This document shows positions 60,621 to 64,000 of a stretch of DNA of 64,000 nt, piece by piece; the stretch's first letter is position 1, and every line of letters begins with the position of its first letter. This DNA comes from Rhyzopertha dominica (taxonomy: Eukaryota; Arthropoda; Insecta; Coleoptera; Bostrichidae), in NCBI GenBank assembly GCA_025024175.1, contig QCXZ01000137.1:13826001-13890000 (forward strand), written 5' to 3'. The position numbers and the translations under genes are program-made. Below the pieces are notes generated by a model. The model ran no database searches and was not told the DNA's origin. It saw nothing but the letters and a program-made list of their open reading frames with translations.

Positions 60621-61129
60621 CGCTTCATTCATACACTTGCTGGGGTGACAAATATGAATGGGTCAGGTCAGATGTACTCGTATTGATTGTAGAAATGTAC
60701 TAACGCCTACTCGTGATGAGGCTTGAGACCTAGAAATTCATAGGAAGTATAAGAAATGCGTGCTAGAAACAAAATGATGTATTTTTAAAGCATTAAAACA
60801 TGTACTTGATTTATTTATTTAAATGTTGCTCAAAATTTTAGGCTTTTGTTTGCAGCTATGAGTATGTAGACATATTTTCTAAAGTAATAACTGTTGAAAC
60901 CAACACAATTTGTACAACCCTAACGATAAATCTCAATGGGTTTTACTGCTTCACTGTGTAGGGAACAAACGTTGTTGCTTCCTACTGAAATGCTTCAGTG
61001 GAGTTTCCACTTTAAACTCCCAATGCAACAGCACTTAAAAACTTTTCTTACTACATGTCATCAGCAGAGCTTTCTAGATCTTTTAGATCTTCATAATTAT
61101 AATAATTAATAATAATTTCTATCACTCGG

Positions 61130-61220
61130 CCAATCAAATGGTTGATGCCTTCTTGTGGTAAGCGGTCCCAGAAATATTGAACACGTATTCGCAATTTATT
61201 TCAAGTTTATCGTGGCTGTG
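61130..61220 (-). pseudogene. possible Tc1-like transposase C-terminal scrap
   Basis: Minus strand reads FWDRLPQEGINHLIGRVIE, resembling the Tc1 C-terminal W--IPQE-I--LI-SMPRR block. Short and isolated. Confidence 0.35.
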
Positions 61221-63300
61221 GCAATCACTGAAGTGTTCTGCCTGTGCTATTTCATACATGTTTTCCTAGCGATAATGCAATGAATTTTGCAGGGCAATCT
61301 AGAACCCTTACAGAATATTGTCAAAAGTCTATGGTTTAATGGACTGTATGCGGTCTGGCGCTGTCTTATTGGAGGGCATTTGGACTCAATGCAAGATACA
61401 GTAACATTTTGTAAAATTTAACTGTCACTATGTTAAACTATCCCCAATGACTAGATATTTTAACTTTGCTGCAAGCTTCTCGTGGCACATGCTTTCTAAA
61501 ACAGAAGCAATTTTAGTTTGAGGGAAAAGAGCGCTTAAGTTTTGATAATGGCGATTTAAAGTTGACAACGTGGAAACAGATTTGCTTGATTGACTTTTTG
61601 GCATNTTAATACCCACATTTATGCTTTGAACATGTTATACAAGACCTGCAAATTAAATCCCCAGGTTTCTGAAAAATTAACGAGCCACCTTACAACGCCA
61701 CTGGCTTGACCCAACCCCTTTTCATACTTGTATTACTTCGACAATAGAAATATCACACCCACTTGATAGCGAGCAGCCATCCGAGATCAACAGACACCCC
61801 GGTAAATCATCATTTCACTCCAGCAAGCGTCTGTCTGGAAAGTTTCATAACTGACTGACGGGGCTGCAAATCTTCGTTACACATTTTTTTACACCTGCCA
61901 AAGGCATTAGTCAGTCTCAAGGTCAAGGTGAAGTGCGCGCAGCTTGACGTCTAATTGGGAAGTTTTAGCGAAGAAGCATAAAATTTAGTTGGCCTCAGAT
62001 TTTTTCGGCGCGGGAACGCTCCAGTGGAAAATTCATTTTAAGTTGTGGATTTATTGCTTTCTGGGCATCCGCGGATACTTCTCTAGGCTTCTGGGGAAAG
62101 CTTCGGGATTAAAATTTATAATCGGTACTCACCTGTTACCGTTTAAGACAATATTTCGGATAAAAGTGGCAGGAAAAACTAAACGAACATATTTCAAGAC
62201 TATGTAGCTCTTCAAATAAGAAAATTTAAAGTAACATCAAATTTGACCGATTTACATCTGTATATCCTGGAAATATTTAGCATTTTGTTCTTTACATGCT
62301 CGATATATTTCTCATATTGTCCATTGTAGTGGTGTGTATGTAGCAATAAGCCCGATTAAACGTTTTTAAAAGATTCTTTTTATTAATAAATGTTTCGGAA
62401 ACAAAGGATTCTTGAGTTGGCTGAATTTAAAATCGCATACTTTAAGTTTTCATTCATTAGAGAGTAGTGCCAAGGATATGCATTACGTCAAAAAAGTATT
62501 CTAGATATGAAACTACTCAATTATACAATGACTTCTGTTCTCTTTTCGATGTGCGTTCGGATGTACACAATGGAAGAAACTTGATATCCGTAATCCTGAA
62601 TACCCACAAACTGGTTATAGACTGTCTGTCTTTACGTGATATGGTAAATTGCTGGTTCAACGTATAGTAAGAGTTTTCTTGGTAGTTCAGGAGGAAGACT
62701 TCTTGCTATTGCTAGATATTAGTTATTTTCAAAGACACACTGTTTGCTCTAAGAGGCTTCTTTCCTTGACGACCGCATATATTTGCTACCGTTATCAGTT
62801 TCAAGAAATTCCTTATTTGAGAAATGCTTGCAAACTCAAAAAAACCAGCCAGATTTAATTTATGTCGAAATAACTAGGCGACAGGAGGATAATGGCATTT
62901 TTCACTCCAATATTTCAAGTATAAATCTCTAAACACATAAAACGTACTAGGTATCGGTAGTTTGGCAATTTTACGGCTAACCAGTTATCGGACAATTGTT
63001 GTTAATATAATTTGGTTATAAAAGCTACATCTACACAATGTGTAAGTTTATCGTACAAAAATCGTCAATACTAAGGTTGAATAAAACAGCTTACTGGCTA
63101 ATCAATTTATCTGTTACACAAATATTATCTTCTACTGACAAATGAATATCGTATACAGCATCTATAATTATAATTATGTTTGCTATTATAAAAGTAAATG
63201 CCAGACCTTCATGAATAGATCTTTTATGTAGAAGTGCAAAGTGCTCTTGATCGGAGTGTGGGCTTCTACCAATGCTACTTGTAATAAAAAAGCTGATCTA
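61221..63300. other. non-coding stretch with a GC-richer island at about 61690-62110
   Basis: No gene recognised. The island is unrepeated and may be regulatory. One N near 61605. Confidence 0.4.
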
Positions 63301-63309
63301 GTAAGCATC

Positions 63310-63620
63310 ATTTGTGGGATAAATACAATGTAAACTGCATAGTAATGCAATAGGGACTGACATTCGGTGATTTTGAAGAAATCCTAGAATATGTACTGTG
63401 GTCAAGATTCCTGAATAGACTTGTCACCAATGATGACACCTGGGTACAGTTTTACAGCACTCAGACAAAAACAGTCGATGGAATGGAAACAGTCAGACTC
63501 TCCATTATCAGTAAAGTTTCGGGTGTAAACATCGGCCGAAAAAATTGTTGTTTCAGTTTTTGTGATAATTGTGGTGTCAGGGGAACACGATAACAGGTAC
63601 ATGCCAGTTTTGCACTATTT
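63310..63620 (+). pseudogene. mariner transposase relic
   Basis: The + strand reads FLNRLVTNDDTWVQFYSTQT (63409-63468), matching FL-RLVTGDETWV-HY-PETK, with the Glu of DET changed to Asp. After a frame change comes MEWKQSDSPLSVKFRV, a stop, then TSAEKIVVSVFVI, matching MEWKHSDSPRPKKFRVQ-SAGKVMASVFWD. The second and third catalytic regions are not recognisable. No ends found. Confidence 0.7.
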
Positions 63621-64000
63621 ACTATAGATACTAAAATATGTTCCAGTATCAGTAGGAAGAATTCAATTGAAACGCTCATCTGTACTAAATCCTCAGTTCC
63701 AAGATCGGACGAATTATTATTTTCTTTTGTTTTTTGGTAGGTAGGTTGTCTTTCAAAAACAATAAAAGAGGTGAAAATTTTTTAAAACCTCCTAGATGAT
63801 GGTGGAAAAACTCGAACCATGTTTGCCTCACCCGATCTGTCAATCAAATAACGGTATAGAAAGTGCTGAGACTTTGTATGAAAGGAGCTTATTTCACTAG
63901 CATTTTTTAAATTAATTTATCTTTAAATTAGTCTGAATTACAGATTTTTTTATTTTATCTAGAAACAACATTTTCTAGTGAAATAAACTGATATAAACTT
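63621..64000. other. non-coding sequence at the window edge
   Basis: Nothing recognised; may still be part of the mariner relic. Confidence 0.4.

Noticed and set aside
63402..63679. Minus-strand frames of 66-72 codons
   Set aside because: Shadows of the plus-strand mariner relic, whose conserved blocks are on the other strand.

Overview
This looks like a piece of an animal, most probably insect, nuclear genome. It is AT-rich, almost free of long open frames, carries scattered single N bases, and is full of relics of element families common in insects: mariner/Tc1, hAT, non-LTR retrotransposons, a Penelope-like element, a THAP-domain element and a Crypton-type recombinase. I found no host protein gene that I can name, no rRNA, no convincing tRNA and no CRISPR array. 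The only possible host coding sequence is a short open stretch at the very start (1-108) that could be the end of a terminal exon.

Layout. 1-108: possible terminal exon. 4.4-5.7 kb: element bounded by inverted pairs of a GCGAGTT..GTCCCA motif. 6.73-6.80 kb: poly-pyrimidine CAG|GTAAGT (zero-length-exon, recursive-splice type). 7,435-10,052: complete hAT transposon with 8-bp target duplication and an apparently intact two-exon transposase. 11.9-13.7 kb: decayed non-LTR retrotransposon (minus). 16.7-17.3 kb: mariner relic. 19.5-21.4 kb: fold-back element in which a hairpin is followed by its own inverted copy. 22,381-23,390: hAT-like non-autonomous element made of TATCGA repeats, 8-bp target duplication. 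26.1-27.1 kb: THAP element relic with terminal inverted repeats. 29.5-30.3 kb: two mariner relics. 31.5-34.3 kb: three-level nest (Penelope-like element inside a mariner inside a LINE). 40.6-41.2 kb: mariner relic. 43.5-44.0 kb: Crypton-type tyrosine recombinase relic. 52,197-52,572: a 348-bp element flanked by a 14-bp target duplication, holding a perfect 58-bp inverted repeat and a canonical hammerhead ribozyme. 57.90 kb: second AG|GTAAG recursive-splice-type site. 60-64 kb: further mariner/Tc1 relics.

The two recursive-splice-type sites lie on the + strand about 51 kb apart, each followed about 40 nt later by a second GTANGT. I noticed no comparable site on the minus strand. Together with the lack of exons and the recurring GC-richer, low-repeat islands (for example 30.5-30.9, 35.2-36.0, 44.6-45.6 and 48.5-49.2 kb), this suggests that much of the window is a giant intron of a + strand gene with regulatory islands. 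That is inference.

The most remarkable object is the hammerhead-bearing element at 52.2-52.6 kb. All core nucleotides are present, stems I, II and III can pair, and the element has clean insertion hallmarks. It resembles the small hammerhead retroelements (retrozymes) reported in animals and thought to be moved by Penelope-like machinery, but the perfect 58-bp palindrome at its 5' side is unusual. A Penelope-like fragment with a hammerhead-like but degenerate motif lies 20 kb away.
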